Assembly: GCF_008838325.1 (NCBI RefSeq)
Contig: NZ_CP042829.1
Span: 1,798,001-1,862,000, forward strand
DNA length: 64,000 nt
Source of the DNA: Tepidiforma bonchosmolovskayae
GTDB lineage: Bacteria > Chloroflexota > Dehalococcoidia > Tepidiformales > Tepidiformaceae
Direction of reading: 5' to 3'
Shown: one piece after another, positions 25,574 through 34,015 of the stretch
How the letters are laid out: the number at the start of each line of letters is the position of its first letter
Position numbering within the stretch: the stretch's first letter is position 1
Program-made: the position numbers and the translations under genes
Notes under the pieces: generated by a model
What the model saw: only the letters and a program-made list of their open reading frames with translations
Told to the model about the DNA's origin: nothing
The model's database searches: none

Positions 25574-25884
25574 CGCTGCAGGTCGATCCGCCCGTCGCGG
25601 TCGAACCGGACTCCCTCGTCCTCCAGCAGCCGGCGCTGGAGGTCGGCCTCCTCGCCCCGGCCCCGCAGGCTGATGCCGCCGCGCGCGTTCACCACCCGCC
25701 ACCACGGCACCTCCGTGTTCGCCGGCAGCCACGCCAGCGCGTAGCCGACCGCCCGGGCCGCCGCCGGCGCCCCCAGCTCCAGCGCCACCTGCCCGTACGT
25801 CATCACCCGGCCCGGCGGGATGGCGCACACCAGCGCGTACACCCGCTCGTAGAACGTCGGCGGCCCCTCGCGTGCATCGGCCAT
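25543..25884 (-). CDS. Alkyltransferase-like protein (MGMT fold, no active-site Cys)
   Basis: The 113-residue protein is the DNA-binding domain of O6-methylguanine-DNA methyltransferase: FYERVYALVCAIPPGRVMTYGQVA, AARAVGYAL, and NTEVPWWRVVNARGGIS. The alkyl-acceptor Cys of the PCHRV motif is Trp61, as in ATL proteins (normally PWHRV), and the following His is also Trp (Trp62). ATL proteins bind O6-alkylguanine and flag it for nucleotide excision repair. The ATG at 25884 is preferred; an ATG at 25914 would add ten residues and overlap the divergent gene. Confidence 0.85.
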   Translation of the reverse strand: MADAREGPPTFYERVYALVCAIPPGRVMTYGQVALELGAPAAARAVGYALAWLPANTEVPWWRVVNARGGISLRGRGEEADLQRRLLEDEGVRFDRDGRIDLQRYRWFPSDGG

Positions 25885-25895
25885 CCCGCGAACCG

Positions 25896-25902
25896 TATCA
25901 TC
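25896..25902. promoter_or_regulatory. Symmetric -10 between alkyltransferase-like and CoA-transferase genes
   Basis: TATCATC reads as TATCAT on the plus strand (25896-25901), 11 bases before the ATG at 25913. It reads as GATGAT on the minus strand (25902-25897), 12 bases before the ATG at 25884. The intergenic gap is only 28 bases, so any promoter for either gene must sit here or in the opposite gene. Confidence 0.45.
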
Positions 25903-25912
25903 CGCAGTCACC

Positions 25913-27088
25913 ATGCCGCCCGTCCTCCCCGCCCTCGCCGGTATTCGGGTCATCTCCGCAGGCCAGATCCTCGCGGCGCCCTTCTGCGCCACCCTCCTCG
26001 CCGAATTCGGCGCCGAAGTCATCAAGGTCGAGCCGCCCGGAACCGGCGAAGCCAACCGCGGCAATCTCTCCTTCGAACAGGACAACCGCGGCCAGAAGTC
26101 CGTCACCCTGGACCTCGCCTGCGACGAAGGCCGCGCGCTCTTCCGCCGCCTGGTCGATACCGCCGACATCCTCGTCGAGAACTTCCGGCCCGGCGCCCTC
26201 GAAGCCTGGGGCCTCGGCCCAGAGACGCTCCGCGAAACCAACCCCGGCCTCGTCGTCGTCCGCATCTCCGGCTTCGGGCAGACCGGTCCCTACCGCGACC
26301 GCGCCGCCTTCGACCGCGTCGCCCTCGCCTTCTCCGGCATCACCGCCGTCACCGGCTACCCCGACCGGCCGCCCGTCCGCCCCGGCTACTTCATCGCCGA
26401 TTACGGCGCCGGCATCTTCGCGGCCTTCGGCGCCCTCGCCGCCCTCCGCGCTCGTGACCTCAACGGCCGCGGCCAGGACGTCGACGTCGCCCTCTACGAA
26501 GCCGTCTGGCGGATGAGCGGCACCCACGCCGCCAGCTACGGCCTCACCGGCCGCGACCGCCCCCGCAGCGGCAACTACTACCCCGGCGTCGTCCCGGCCG
26601 AGCAGTTCACCACCGCCGACGGCTACGATCTCGTTATCAACGCCACCACCCAGCGCAGCTTCGAAAAGCTCTGCGCCGCCATCGGCCAGCCCGAGCTCGT
26701 CCGCGACCCCCGCTTCACGCCCCGGCAAAACCTCCTCGCGAACCACGAGGCCATCCACGCCATCATCCGCGACTGGGTCGCCCGCCATACCCTCGCTGAA
26801 GCCCAGGCGGCCCTCGACCGCTACGGCGTACCTGCCTGCAGGGTCTACCAGGTCAGCGACATCGTCGCCGACGACCACTACCTCGCCCGCGAACAGGTGA
26901 TCACCCTTGACTCGCCCATTTACGGCCCGGTGCTGCAGCCCGGCATCGTGCCGCGGCTCACCGCTACGCCCGGCGCCGTTCCCGGCCCCGCCCCGGCGCT
27001 CGGCGAACACAACCGCGAGGTCTACTGCGGGCTCCTCGGCCTCACGCCGGCGGAGCTGGAGGCCCTCGCGGCTCGCGGCGTCATCTGA
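25913..27088 (+). CDS. Family III CoA-transferase (CaiB/BaiF)
   Basis: The 391-residue enzyme has the family N-terminus (LAGIRVISAGQILAAPFCAT, LLAEFGAEVIKVEPPGTGE), VTLDLACDEGR, NFRPGALEAWGL and ISGFGQTGPYRDR. The nucleophilic aspartate is Asp163 in FIADYGAGIFA, and GQDVDVALYEAVWRM follows. Such enzymes move CoA between carboxylic acids (carnitine, oxalate, mesaconate, bile acids and others). Substrates are not evident here. It is divergent from the alkyltransferase-like gene and ends before a clear terminator. Confidence 0.9.
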   Translation: MPPVLPALAGIRVISAGQILAAPFCATLLAEFGAEVIKVEPPGTGEANRGNLSFEQDNRGQKSVTLDLACDEGRALFRRLVDTADILVENFRPGALEAWGLGPETLRETNPGLVVVRISGFGQTGPYRDRAAFDRVALAFSGITAVTGYPDRPPVRPGYFIADYGAGIFAAFGALAALRARDLNGRGQDVDVALYEAVWRMSGTHAASYGLTGRDRPRSGNYYPGVVPAEQFTTADGYDLVINATTQRSFEKLCAAIGQPELVRDPRFTPRQNLLANHEAIHAIIRDWVARHTLAEAQAALDRYGVPACRVYQVSDIVADDHYLAREQVITLDSPIYGPVLQPGIVPRLTATPGAVPGPAPALGEHNREVYCGLLGLTPAELEALAARGVI

Positions 27089-27116
27089 GACGCACGCCCC
27101 CGTCCCGCCAAACGAA

Positions 27117-27144
27117 AGCCGCCGCCCCGGGCAGGGCGGCGGCT
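27117..27144. terminator. Hairpin between CoA-transferase and CxxC protein genes
   Basis: A perfect 11-base-pair stem (27117-27127 and 27134-27144, AGCCGCCGCCC) closes a 6-base loop. It lies 28 bases after one stop and 56 bases before the opposing stop. No long T-run follows, so termination in both directions is inferred from position. Confidence 0.65.
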
Positions 27145-27199
27145 GGTGCGGTGGCGCAGCGGGCGGGAGAGGACGCCCGCTGCCCTCGAGGACGGAGGC

Positions 27200-27397
27200 T
27201 CAGGCCGCGGAGGCCATCGCCCGGTGCTCTTCGTTCGTGATGAAGTCGCCCTCGGCGAGCCAGTTCTTGAATTCCTTCTCCGCGCCGCAGACCTTGCAGA
27301 CACCGCGGCTCGTCGGGCCGTTCGGCTCTTCGATCCGCCAGCGGTGGAAGTGACCAGCTTCGGGAGCCTTCGTCGTCTCGATGGTGGCTTCAGCCAT
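27200..27397 (-). CDS. Small CxxC zinc-ribbon-like protein
   Basis: The 65-residue protein has a conserved-looking core, HRWRIEEPNGPTSRGVC followed by KVCGAEKEFKNW, with one CxxC pair and one or two His that could bind a metal. I do not know its function. It has its own strong promoter and a long 5' leader, and it is divergent from an HxlR regulator that may control it. GGGGG lies about 10 bases before the ATG at 27397. Confidence 0.75.
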   Translation of the reverse strand: MAEATIETTKAPEAGHFHRWRIEEPNGPTSRGVCKVCGAEKEFKNWLAEGDFITNEEHRAMASAA

Positions 27398-27458
27398 GGT
27401 GGTGGACCCCCTTTCCATTTGTTCCGTGCTCGTTGACCCGGCAACTGCCCCTGGGCTA

Positions 27459-27489
27459 GGCTAGTTCCAGTGGAGTGCTGGTACTAGCC
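27459..27489. repeat. Inverted repeat in the leader of the CxxC gene
   Basis: Arms GGCTAGTTCCAG (27459-27470) and CTGGTACTAGCC (27478-27489) match at 11 of 12 positions around a 7-base spacer. They lie in the predicted 5' untranslated region of the minus-strand CxxC gene. They could be a regulator site or an RNA hairpin. Confidence 0.55.
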
Positions 27490-27514
27490 TTTCTGTAGCA
27501 GCGCTCGTAGGCGA

Positions 27515-27542
27515 ATCATAGCATCCGGCGCTATCATGTCAA
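27515..27542 (-). promoter_or_regulatory. Sigma-70-type promoter for the CxxC gene
   Basis: On the minus strand TTGACA (27542-27537) is followed after 16 bases by TATGAT (27520-27515). This is among the best consensus promoters in the window. Transcription would begin near 27508, about 110 bases before the ATG. The motif CCGGCGCTA (27525-27533) sits inside the spacer. Confidence 0.75.
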
Positions 27543-27548
27543 TAGTCC

Positions 27549-27562
27549 CGGCGCTAGCGCCG
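27549..27562. promoter_or_regulatory. Palindromic operator candidate upstream of hxlR-like gene
   Basis: CGGCGCTAGCGCCG is a perfect 14-base palindrome. Its left part, CCGGCGCTA (27548-27556), recurs at 27525-27533 within the promoter spacer of the divergent gene, 23 bases away. HxlR proteins bind such palindromes as dimers. Confidence 0.55.
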
Positions 27563-27600
27563 CGCACAACCTTGACACTACCCATACCGGAGCACCACCC

Positions 27601-28278
27601 ATGGCCCAGCGCGCCGAATCCGACACAGGCCGTACCTACAACCTCCCCTGTGTCATCGCCCAGGTGCTCGATATCCTCGGCGACCGCTGGACCCTCCTCA
27701 TCATCCGCGACCTCATGTCCGGCCTGCACCGCTACAACGACATCCTCGAAAGCTGCTCCGGCATGTCCCCCAACGTCCTCTCCGACCGCCTCCGCCGCCT
27801 CGAGGCCATGGGCATCGTCGAACGCCATTACTTCAAGGCCCTCCCGCCCCGCGTCGAGTACACCCTCACCGAAAAAGGCTGGCACATCCGCCCCATCCTC
27901 CTCGCCCTCCTCGATTGGGGCCGCAAGTACGTCGAACCCATCCGCGAAGAGCACGTCGGCACCCGCGTCAGCCACGACTTCGCCGTCCGCGTCATCCCCA
28001 CCTTCTCGTTCCACCCCGAGCGCGCCGAAGACCTCCATGCCCGCATGACCATCGAAATCACCGACGCCGGCGAGCAGAACGCCTGGACCTTCGATATCCA
28101 CGACGGCCACCTCCATCCGCGCCGCAACGGCGCACCCGATGCCGACGTCATCCTCAAGACCGACACGAGCGGCTTCTTCCGCTTCATCCGCGGCGAGGCC
28201 CGCGCCGAAGAGGTCGGCGAGCTCATCGGCTCGCCCGAGACCGCCGCCGCCATCCAGGCCTGCTTCCGCACCCAGTAG
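27601..28278 (+). CDS. HxlR family regulator with C-terminal SCP2-like domain
   Basis: The 225-residue protein has an N-terminal winged helix of HxlR type: [38 protein letters not shown], and [22 protein letters not shown]-terminal sterol-carrier-protein-2-like domain runs from about residue 120 to 225 ([20 protein letters not shown]). The fused domain probably senses a hydrophobic ligand. Its likely targets are its own promoter and the divergent CxxC gene, through the palindromes at 27525-27562. A peroxiredoxin gene follows by 31 bases and may be co-transcribed. Confidence 0.88.
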   Translation: MAQRAESDTGRTYNLPCVIAQVLDILGDRWTLLIIRDLMSGLHRYNDILESCSGMSPNVLSDRLRRLEAMGIVERHYFKALPPRVEYTLTEKGWHIRPILLALLDWGRKYVEPIREEHVGTRVSHDFAVRVIPTFSFHPERAEDLHARMTIEITDAGEQNAWTFDIHDGHLHPRRNGAPDADVILKTDTSGFFRFIRGEARAEEVGELIGSPETAAAIQACFRTQ

Positions 28279-28309
28279 CGCCACACCCTGCCCCGAGGTT
28301 CTACCGCCC

Positions 28310-28804
28310 ATGCTCAAGCCCGGCACGCCCGCTCCCGACTTCACCGCCACCCTCGACGACGGCTCTACCTTCCGCCTCGCCGACTGCCGCGGCCGGAAGA
28401 ACGTCGTCCTCTACTTCTACCCGAAGGACTTCACCCCGGGCTGCACCGCCGAGGCCTGCTCCTTCCGCGACAACTACGGCGCTATCGCCGCCTACGACGC
28501 CATCATCATCGGCGTCTCCGGCGACCCCGCCGACCGCCACGCAGCATTCCGCGAAACGCATGCCCTCCCCTTCCCGCTCATCGCCGACCCCGATGGGAAA
28601 CTCCGCGAACGCTACGACGCCAAGGGCTGGATCCCCTGGATGCCCCCGCGCGTGACCTACGTCATCGATAAGGAGGGCGTCATCCGCGCTGCCCTTCGCC
28701 ACGACTTCCGCGTCACCGCCCACGTCCCGGAAGTCCTCGAGGCGCTGGCGAGGTTCGCGCCGCGCACCGGCCCGGACGCTCCCGCCGCTACCGTTTCCGG
28801 CTGA
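28310..28804 (+). CDS. bcp: Peroxiredoxin, BCP/PrxQ type
   Basis: The 164-residue protein reduces peroxides using the peroxidatic Cys45 in [11 protein letters not shown], with Cys50 as the resolving cysteine in the usual BCP spacing of five. Other blocks are [41 protein letters not shown] and [12 protein letters not shown]. It lies downstream of the HxlR-SCP2 gene. Its last 17 bases overlap the convergent transketolase subunit gene. Confidence 0.9.
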   Translation: MLKPGTPAPDFTATLDDGSTFRLADCRGRKNVVLYFYPKDFTPGCTAEACSFRDNYGAIAAYDAIIIGVSGDPADRHAAFRETHALPFPLIADPDGKLRERYDAKGWIPWMPPRVTYVIDKEGVIRAALRHDFRVTAHVPEVLEALARFAPRTGPDAPAATVSG

Positions 28805-29741
28805 TCGCCTCCCGCGCCGCAGCCGCCACCCGCGCCGGGGTCAGGTCGAAGTAGGTCAGCAGCTCGTCCCACTTCCCGCTCGTCCCGTACCGGTCCACGC
28901 CGACGAACGCCATCGGCACCGGCACTGTCTCGGCCAGCACCCGCGCCACCGCTGTCCCGAGCCCGCCCGTCGTCTGGTGCTCCTCCGCGGTCACGATGGC
29001 GCCCGTCTCCCGCGCCGCCGCCAGCACCGCCTCCCGGTCGATCGGCTTGATCGTCGCCATGTCCAGCACCCGCGCCGAGACCCCCTCGTTCGCGAGCAGG
29101 TTCGCCGCCTCCAGCGCGATGCCCACCAGCACACCGCAGGCGATGAGCGTCACGTCGCTCCCGTCGCGCAGCTTCGTCGCGCGGCCCAGCTCGAACCGGT
29201 AGTCGCTCCCGTAGATCCCCGGCACCTTCGGCCGCCCCGTCCGCACGTATGCCGGCCGCGTCGTCTTCCCGACCGCAACGATCGCCTGCTTCGCTGCCTC
29301 GAAATCGGCCGGCACCACCACATCGAACGGGATGAGCGAGGTCGCCAGCGCAAGGTCCTCAATCGCCTGCGCGCTCATTCCGTCCTCGCCGACCGTAATC
29401 CCGCCGTGGCTCGCCACGCACTTCACGTTCAGCCCGCCCCGCGGCTGCGCCACCGACGTCCGCAGCTGGTCATAGCAGCGCCCCGGCAGGAAGACCGCAA
29501 AGCTCGCGATGAACGCCGTCTTCCCGCAGGCAGCCAGCCCCGCCGCGATGCCCACCATGTTCTGCTCGGCCACTCCGACGGTGTACCACCGGTCCGGGTA
29601 CCGCTCCCCGAACTGGTACCCCATCGTCGAAACCGAAAGGTCGGCGTCGATCGCCACCACGTCCACGCCCTGCTCCACCAGCTCGATGAGCGCGTACGGG
29701 TACGCCTCCCGCGTTGCCGCTGCCGGTGCCGCCTGCGTCAT
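28788..29741 (-). CDS. Transketolase, C-terminal subunit (split enzyme)
   Basis: The 317-residue protein carries the pyrimidine-binding and C-terminal domains of transketolase: [17 protein letters not shown], the catalytic Glu region in [36 protein letters not shown], and [15 protein letters not shown]. The N-terminal subunit is encoded immediately upstream with a 4-base overlap. Together they equal one transketolase of about 600 residues for the pentose phosphate pathway. Split forms are common in archaea and some bacteria; a related specificity (transaldolase-like or apulose pathways) is possible. Confidence 0.88.
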   Translation of the reverse strand: MTQAAPAAATREAYPYALIELVEQGVDVVAIDADLSVSTMGYQFGERYPDRWYTVGVAEQNMVGIAAGLAACGKTAFIASFAVFLPGRCYDQLRTSVAQPRGGLNVKCVASHGGITVGEDGMSAQAIEDLALATSLIPFDVVVPADFEAAKQAIVAVGKTTRPAYVRTGRPKVPGIYGSDYRFELGRATKLRDGSDVTLIACGVLVGIALEAANLLANEGVSARVLDMATIKPIDREAVLAAARETGAIVTAEEHQTTGGLGTAVARVLAETVPVPMAFVGVDRYGTSGKWDELLTYFDLTPARVAAAAREAISRKR

Positions 29742-30580
29742 GCCAGCCCCTCCGCAATCTGCGCCAGCGCCTGCTCCAGCTGCTCCCGCGTCGGCGCCTT
29801 CCCGTGGAAGCCCGGGTTGTTCTCCATGAACGAGACACCCTTCCCTTTGACCGTGTGCGCGACCACCACCCGCGGCCGCTCGTCCGGCTGCTCCGCCTCC
29901 GAGAGCGCTGCGTCAACCGCTGCCATGTCGTGCCCGTCGCACTCGATGACCTTCCACCCGAACCCCGCGAACATCGCCGGCGGGTTCGTCCGCATAATCC
30001 GGTCCGCGAACCCGTCGTTCTGGATCCCGTTCCGGTCCACCACCGCGATGATGCGGTCCCCCAGCCCGAAGTGCGGCACCGCCATCGCGGCCTCCCACAC
30101 CTGCCCTTCGTTCAGCTCGCCGTCGCCCAGCATCACCCAGCACCGGAACTCCCGCCCCTCCATGCGACCCGCAAGCGCATGCCCGATCGCGAACGACAGC
30201 CCCTGCCCGAGCGACCCGCCCGACATCTCGATGCCCGGCAGCGCCTTCATCGACGGGTGTCCCTGCAACGGGCTGCCCAGCTTCCGGAACCCCGAAAGGA
30301 GCTCCGTCGAAAAGAACCCCCGTTCGGCCAGGACCGCGTAGTAGAACGGCGTCGCATGGCCCTTCGAGAGGATGAACCGGTCGCGATTCGGGTCCTCGGG
30401 ATTCGCCGGGTCGCAGCGGAGATGGTTCCAGTAGAGCGCAACGCCGAGCTCGACCGCTGAGAGCGACCCGCCCGGGTGCCCGCTCTGCGCCTCGTAGACC
30501 ATCTGCACAATGTGCGCCCGGATGCGCTTCGCGATGGCCTTCAGTTCGTCGATGGAAACGGGGGCAAGACGTGTGGGCAT
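29738..30580 (-). CDS. Transketolase, N-terminal subunit (split enzyme)
   Basis: The 280-residue protein holds the thiamine diphosphate domain: AQSGHPGGSLSAVELGVALY, DRFILSKGHATPFYYAVLAE, MSGGSLGQGLSFAIGHAL, and the TPP motif LGDGELNEGQVWEAAM ending at VVDRNGIQNDG. The start at 30580 is supported by TATCCT (30594-30589) 8 bases upstream and by the homologous N-terminus. The gene diverges from a VOC gene and is coupled to its partner by a 4-base overlap. Confidence 0.9.
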   Translation of the reverse strand: MPTRLAPVSIDELKAIAKRIRAHIVQMVYEAQSGHPGGSLSAVELGVALYWNHLRCDPANPEDPNRDRFILSKGHATPFYYAVLAERGFFSTELLSGFRKLGSPLQGHPSMKALPGIEMSGGSLGQGLSFAIGHALAGRMEGREFRCWVMLGDGELNEGQVWEAAMAVPHFGLGDRIIAVVDRNGIQNDGFADRIMRTNPPAMFAGFGWKVIECDGHDMAAVDAALSEAEQPDERPRVVVAHTVKGKGVSFMENNPGFHGKAPTREQLEQALAQIAEGLA

Positions 30581-30637
30581 CGCCGCCAAGGATACGGCCT
30601 CGCTCCCGAACGCGGAACGCGCGCTACACTCCCACCC

Positions 30638-31045
30638 ATGTTCACGCAGGTTGGCATCTCTCAGATCTACGTCCTCGACCAGGACGCCGCCCTCGACTTC
30701 TACGTCAACACCCTCGGCCTCGAAGTGCGCACCGACGTCGACCTCGGGGTCATGCGCTGGCTCACCGTCGGCGTCCCCGGCGATAACCGCGAAATCCTCC
30801 TCCAGGAGCCCGGCGGCCCCATGATGGACCCCGAAACCGCCGCACAGGTTCGCGACCTCGTCGCCAAAGGCGCCGCCGGCGGTTTCCTCATCTTCTACAC
30901 CGACGACTGCCGCGCCGCGTTCGAAACCCTCGTTGCCCGCGGCGTCGAAATCACCCAGGAGCCGATGGAGCGCGATTACGGCATCGACTGCGGCGCCCGC
31001 GATCCCTTCGGCAACCACTTCCGCATCACCCAGCCCCGCGCCTGA
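30638..31045 (+). CDS. VOC (glyoxalase/bleomycin-resistance) family protein
   Basis: The 135-residue protein has two beta-alpha-beta-beta-beta modules: VGISQIYVLDQDAALDFYVN with LGLEVRTDV, and GGFLIFYTDDCRAAFETLVARG with DPFGNHFRITQP. Metal-dependent lyase, isomerase or dioxygenase chemistry is typical; the substrate is unknown. TACACT at 30625-30630 lies 7 bases before the ATG with no Shine-Dalgarno sequence, indicating a leaderless mRNA. Confidence 0.85.
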   Translation: MFTQVGISQIYVLDQDAALDFYVNTLGLEVRTDVDLGVMRWLTVGVPGDNREILLQEPGGPMMDPETAAQVRDLVAKGAAGGFLIFYTDDCRAAFETLVARGVEITQEPMERDYGIDCGARDPFGNHFRITQPRA

Positions 31046-31089
31046 CCTCCGCCCGGCGCCTGCCCGCACCCCACCGTACAATCGGCCCC

Positions 31090-32991
31090 ATGGCACCTGA
31101 GCAGCGCATGTTCGGCCTCTGGCCGAGCCCCATCACCCCGTCCGCCCTCGCGGTCGCCCTCCGCCTCAACGAGCCCGCCTGGGATACCGACGGCCAGGCC
31201 CTCGCCTGGGTCGAAGGCCGCTCCGACCGCGGCGTCATCGTCACCCGCCGCCTCGACGACGCCGCCACCCGCGACCTCACCCCCGAAATCTCCGTCCGCG
31301 CCTTCATCGGCTACGGCGGTGGCGATGTCACCCTCGCCCGCGGCGCTGCCTTCTTCGTCGGCCAGGCCGACCAGCGCATCTACCGCCAGGACCTCGCCGG
31401 GGGCCCGGCCCGCCCCATCACCCCGCCCTTCGGCGCCGCCTCGAGCCCGGCCGTCTCTCCTGATGGCCGCTGGGTCGCCTACGTTCACTCCTTCGAAGAC
31501 GTCGACTGCATCGCCGTCGTCGACGCCGAAGGCCGCCAGTGGCCCCGCCGCCTCGCTGAGGGCCGCGACTTCTACATGCAGCCGGTCTGGCACCCCGCCG
31601 GGAACCGCCTGGCCTGGGTCGAGTGGGACCACCCCAGCATGCCCTGGGACGCAACCGAGCTCCGCCTTGCCGACCTCGATACCTCCGGTCCCCTCCCGGC
31701 GCTTTCCGCCTCCCGTGTCGTCGCCGGCGGCCCCGAAGTGAGCATCTTCCAGCCGCTCTTCACCCGCGACGGCGCCGGCCTCTGCTACGTCAGCGACGAA
31801 ACCGGCTGGGGCCACCTCTACCGGCGCGACCTCGCGACCGGCCAGGTCCGCCAGCTCACGTCCGGCGAGGCCGAGCACGGCACCCCCGCCTGGATGCACG
31901 GCATGCGCACCTTCGCCGAGCTCCCATCCGGCGCCCTCGCCGTCATCCGCTCGACCGCAGGCTTCCACCGCCTCGTCCTGCTCGACCCGCGCACCGGCAC
32001 CGAACGCGACCTCTCCCCGGCCCTGCCCGGCTACACCGCGTTCTCGGCCCCGGCCGCCTCGCCCGCCGCCGAGCGGCTCGCCGTCGTCGCCAGCGGCGGC
32101 CGGCAGCCCCCGCGCGTCATCGCCATCGACCTCGCCGACCCGGCGGCGCCCCGCGTCGACGTCTTCCGCCGCAGCGACAGCGAACTCGTCCCCGCCTCCG
32201 CGCTCTCCGCCCCCGAGCCGGTCAGCTGGACCTCCTTCGACGGCGAGCAGGCCCACGGCCTCTACTACCCGCCCGCCAGCGACCGCTTCGCAGGGAAGGG
32301 CGCGCCCCCGCTCGTTGTGCTCGTCCACGGCGGCCCGACCAGCCAGGTCACCGCTACCTGGAACCCCCAGGCCCAGTTCTTCGCCACCCGCGGCTACGCC
32401 GTCCTCCTCCCGAACTACCGCGGTTCTACCGGCTACGGCCGCGCCTACATGCTCAAGCTCCGCCGCAGCTGGGGCATCTACGACGTCGAGGATGCCCGCA
32501 CCGGCGCCCTCGCCCTCGCCGACCGCGGCCTCGCCGACCGCTCCCGGCTCGTCATCATGGGCGGCAGCGCCGGCGGCTTCACCGTCCTCCAGTCGCTCGT
32601 CCAGTATCCCGGCGTCTACAAAGCCGCGATCTGCATGTTCGGCGTCGCCAACCAGTTCACCCTCGCCGCCGACACCCACAAGTTCGAGGCCCGCTACCTC
32701 GACTCCCTCCTCGGCCCCCTCCCCGAAGCTGCCGCCGTCTACCGCGAGCGCTCGCCCATCTTCCACGCCGCCCGCATCCGCGACCCCATCGCCGTCTTCC
32801 AGGGCGAAATCGACCGCGTCGTCCCGCGCGAGCAGAGCGACAGCATCGTCGCCTCCCTCCGCGCCCGCGGCGTCCCCCACGAGTACCACGTCTACCCCGG
32901 CGAAGGCCACGGCTGGCGAAAGTCCGAGACCATCGACCACTTCTACCGCACCGTCGAAGCGTTCCTCCGCACCCACGTCCTCTACGCCTGA
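31090..32991 (+). CDS. S9 family prolyl oligopeptidase-type serine peptidase
   Basis: The 633-residue protein has an N-terminal beta-propeller of WD40/TolB-like repeats (ISPDGRW-like blades such as AVSPDGRWVAYVHS) and a C-terminal alpha/beta hydrolase domain. Catalytic elements are VVLVHGGPTSQV (oxyanion region), Ser493 in MGGSAGGFTVLQS, an Asp in GEIDRVVP, and a His in GEGHGWRKSE. It probably cleaves short peptides in the cytosol as no signal peptide is seen. TACAAT at 31077-31082 lies 7 bases before the ATG, pointing to a leaderless mRNA. Confidence 0.9.
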   Translation: MAPEQRMFGLWPSPITPSALAVALRLNEPAWDTDGQALAWVEGRSDRGVIVTRRLDDAATRDLTPEISVRAFIGYGGGDVTLARGAAFFVGQADQRIYRQDLAGGPARPITPPFGAASSPAVSPDGRWVAYVHSFEDVDCIAVVDAEGRQWPRRLAEGRDFYMQPVWHPAGNRLAWVEWDHPSMPWDATELRLADLDTSGPLPALSASRVVAGGPEVSIFQPLFTRDGAGLCYVSDETGWGHLYRRDLATGQVRQLTSGEAEHGTPAWMHGMRTFAELPSGALAVIRSTAGFHRLVLLDPRTGTERDLSPALPGYTAFSAPAASPAAERLAVVASGGRQPPRVIAIDLADPAAPRVDVFRRSDSELVPASALSAPEPVSWTSFDGEQAHGLYYPPASDRFAGKGAPPLVVLVHGGPTSQVTATWNPQAQFFATRGYAVLLPNYRGSTGYGRAYMLKLRRSWGIYDVEDARTGALALADRGLADRSRLVIMGGSAGGFTVLQSLVQYPGVYKAAICMFGVANQFTLAADTHKFEARYLDSLLGPLPEAAAVYRERSPIFHAARIRDPIAVFQGEIDRVVPREQSDSIVASLRARGVPHEYHVYPGEGHGWRKSETIDHFYRTVEAFLRTHVLYA

Positions 32992-33003
32992 CGGCCCGCC
33001 GGG

Positions 33004-33615
33004 TCAGCTCTCCATCGGCAGCCAGCGCATCGCCTCCGCCGCCGCGGCCCGGTCGCGCGCACTCTTCTCGGCCCACCGCTCGAGGAACTCCGCCCCGACG
33101 GCGGCCTGCGCAGTCTGCCACCGCAGCGGCCGGCCGCTGCCCGCGCCTGTCTCCGTCACCGCGACGAGGAACGCCGTCGCATCCCCGAGGTCGAACCGCT
33201 CGAGCACCCGCCCCCGGAGCCAGCCGGCCCCGCCCGCGAAGACCGGGTCCCCGTCCTGCGTCAGCCGGTACGCCAGCCCGTCGAGCTTCGGCCCCTCCCT
33301 CCCGCTCCGAAGCCCCAGCGGAACGAGCAGTCCCTCCTGCCCCTCGGCCAGCACCGTGAGCGCCAGCGTCCCGGTTTCCGCCACCAGCTCGCATGTGTAG
33401 TTCCTCTTCCAAAGCACCACCAGCAGCCGCGGCCGCTCCGGCACAATCGAGGCCCCGAACACCGAGAGGCAGATCTGTGCGTTCGGCCCCGCCGGCCCGT
33501 GGCTGCCCACCGCACACAGCGGCGACCAGAACTCCGAAAGGATGCTCCCCGCCGGCTGCGTCATCTGCCGGCGAACGTACCCGGTCCGCGCTTCGCCCGC
33601 AAAGTCCGCCCCCAT
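33004..33615 (-). CDS. Flavin reductase-like protein
   Basis: The 203-residue protein resembles flavin reductase-type FMN-binding proteins: SEFWSPLCAVGSHGPAGPNA, SIVPERPRLLVVLWKRNYTC, LALTVLAEGQEGLLVPLG, and RVLERFDLGDATAFLVAV. Its role is unknown. The start is uncertain. The ATG at 33615 has GGAGGAG about 14 bases upstream, while an ATG at 33564 begins nearer to the conserved core but has no Shine-Dalgarno sequence. It is divergent from the HIT gene, 26 bases away. Confidence 0.72.
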   Translation of the reverse strand: MGADFAGEARTGYVRRQMTQPAGSILSEFWSPLCAVGSHGPAGPNAQICLSVFGASIVPERPRLLVVLWKRNYTCELVAETGTLALTVLAEGQEGLLVPLGLRSGREGPKLDGLAYRLTQDGDPVFAGGAGWLRGRVLERFDLGDATAFLVAVTETGAGSGRPLRWQTAQAAVGAEFLERWAEKSARDRAAAAEAMRWLPMES

Positions 33616-33641
33616 CGACACAACCGCCGCTCCTCCGCACA

Positions 33642-33992
33642 ATGGCGGCCATGCAGGACTGCCTGTTTTGCCGCATGCACCGCGGCGAGGTGCCCGTCAC
33701 CAAAGTCGCCGAAAACGGCCACGCCTTCGCCATCCGCGACATCAACCCGCGAGCGCCCATCCACTGCCTCATCATCCCGAAGACGCACATCGATAACGCT
33801 CGCGACATCGAATGGAGCCACGCCGAGGTGCTCGCCGGCATGTTCGTCCTCGCCAAAGACGTCGCCCGCGTCGAAGGCGTCTGGGAGCCCGGCTACCGCC
33901 TCGCCTTCAACGTCGGGGACGCCGCCGGCATGACGATCCACCACCTTCACATGCACCTCCTCGGCGGCCGCCGCCTCGGCCCCGAAGGCTGA
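33642..33992 (+). CDS. HIT family nucleotide hydrolase
   Basis: The 116-residue protein has the N-terminal zinc-type CLFCRMHRGEVP, AIRDINPRAPIHCLIIPKTH, and the catalytic histidine triad in MTIHHLHMHLLGGRRL. HIT proteins hydrolyse nucleoside phosphoramidates or dinucleoside polyphosphates. The HD-domain gene 24 bases downstream may act on related nucleotides. An internal ATG at 33651 is an alternative start. Confidence 0.9.
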   Translation: MAAMQDCLFCRMHRGEVPVTKVAENGHAFAIRDINPRAPIHCLIIPKTHIDNARDIEWSHAEVLAGMFVLAKDVARVEGVWEPGYRLAFNVGDAAGMTIHHLHMHLLGGRRLGPEG

Positions 33993-34015
33993 CTGCGCCG
34001 GCGCCGCCCGCGCAC

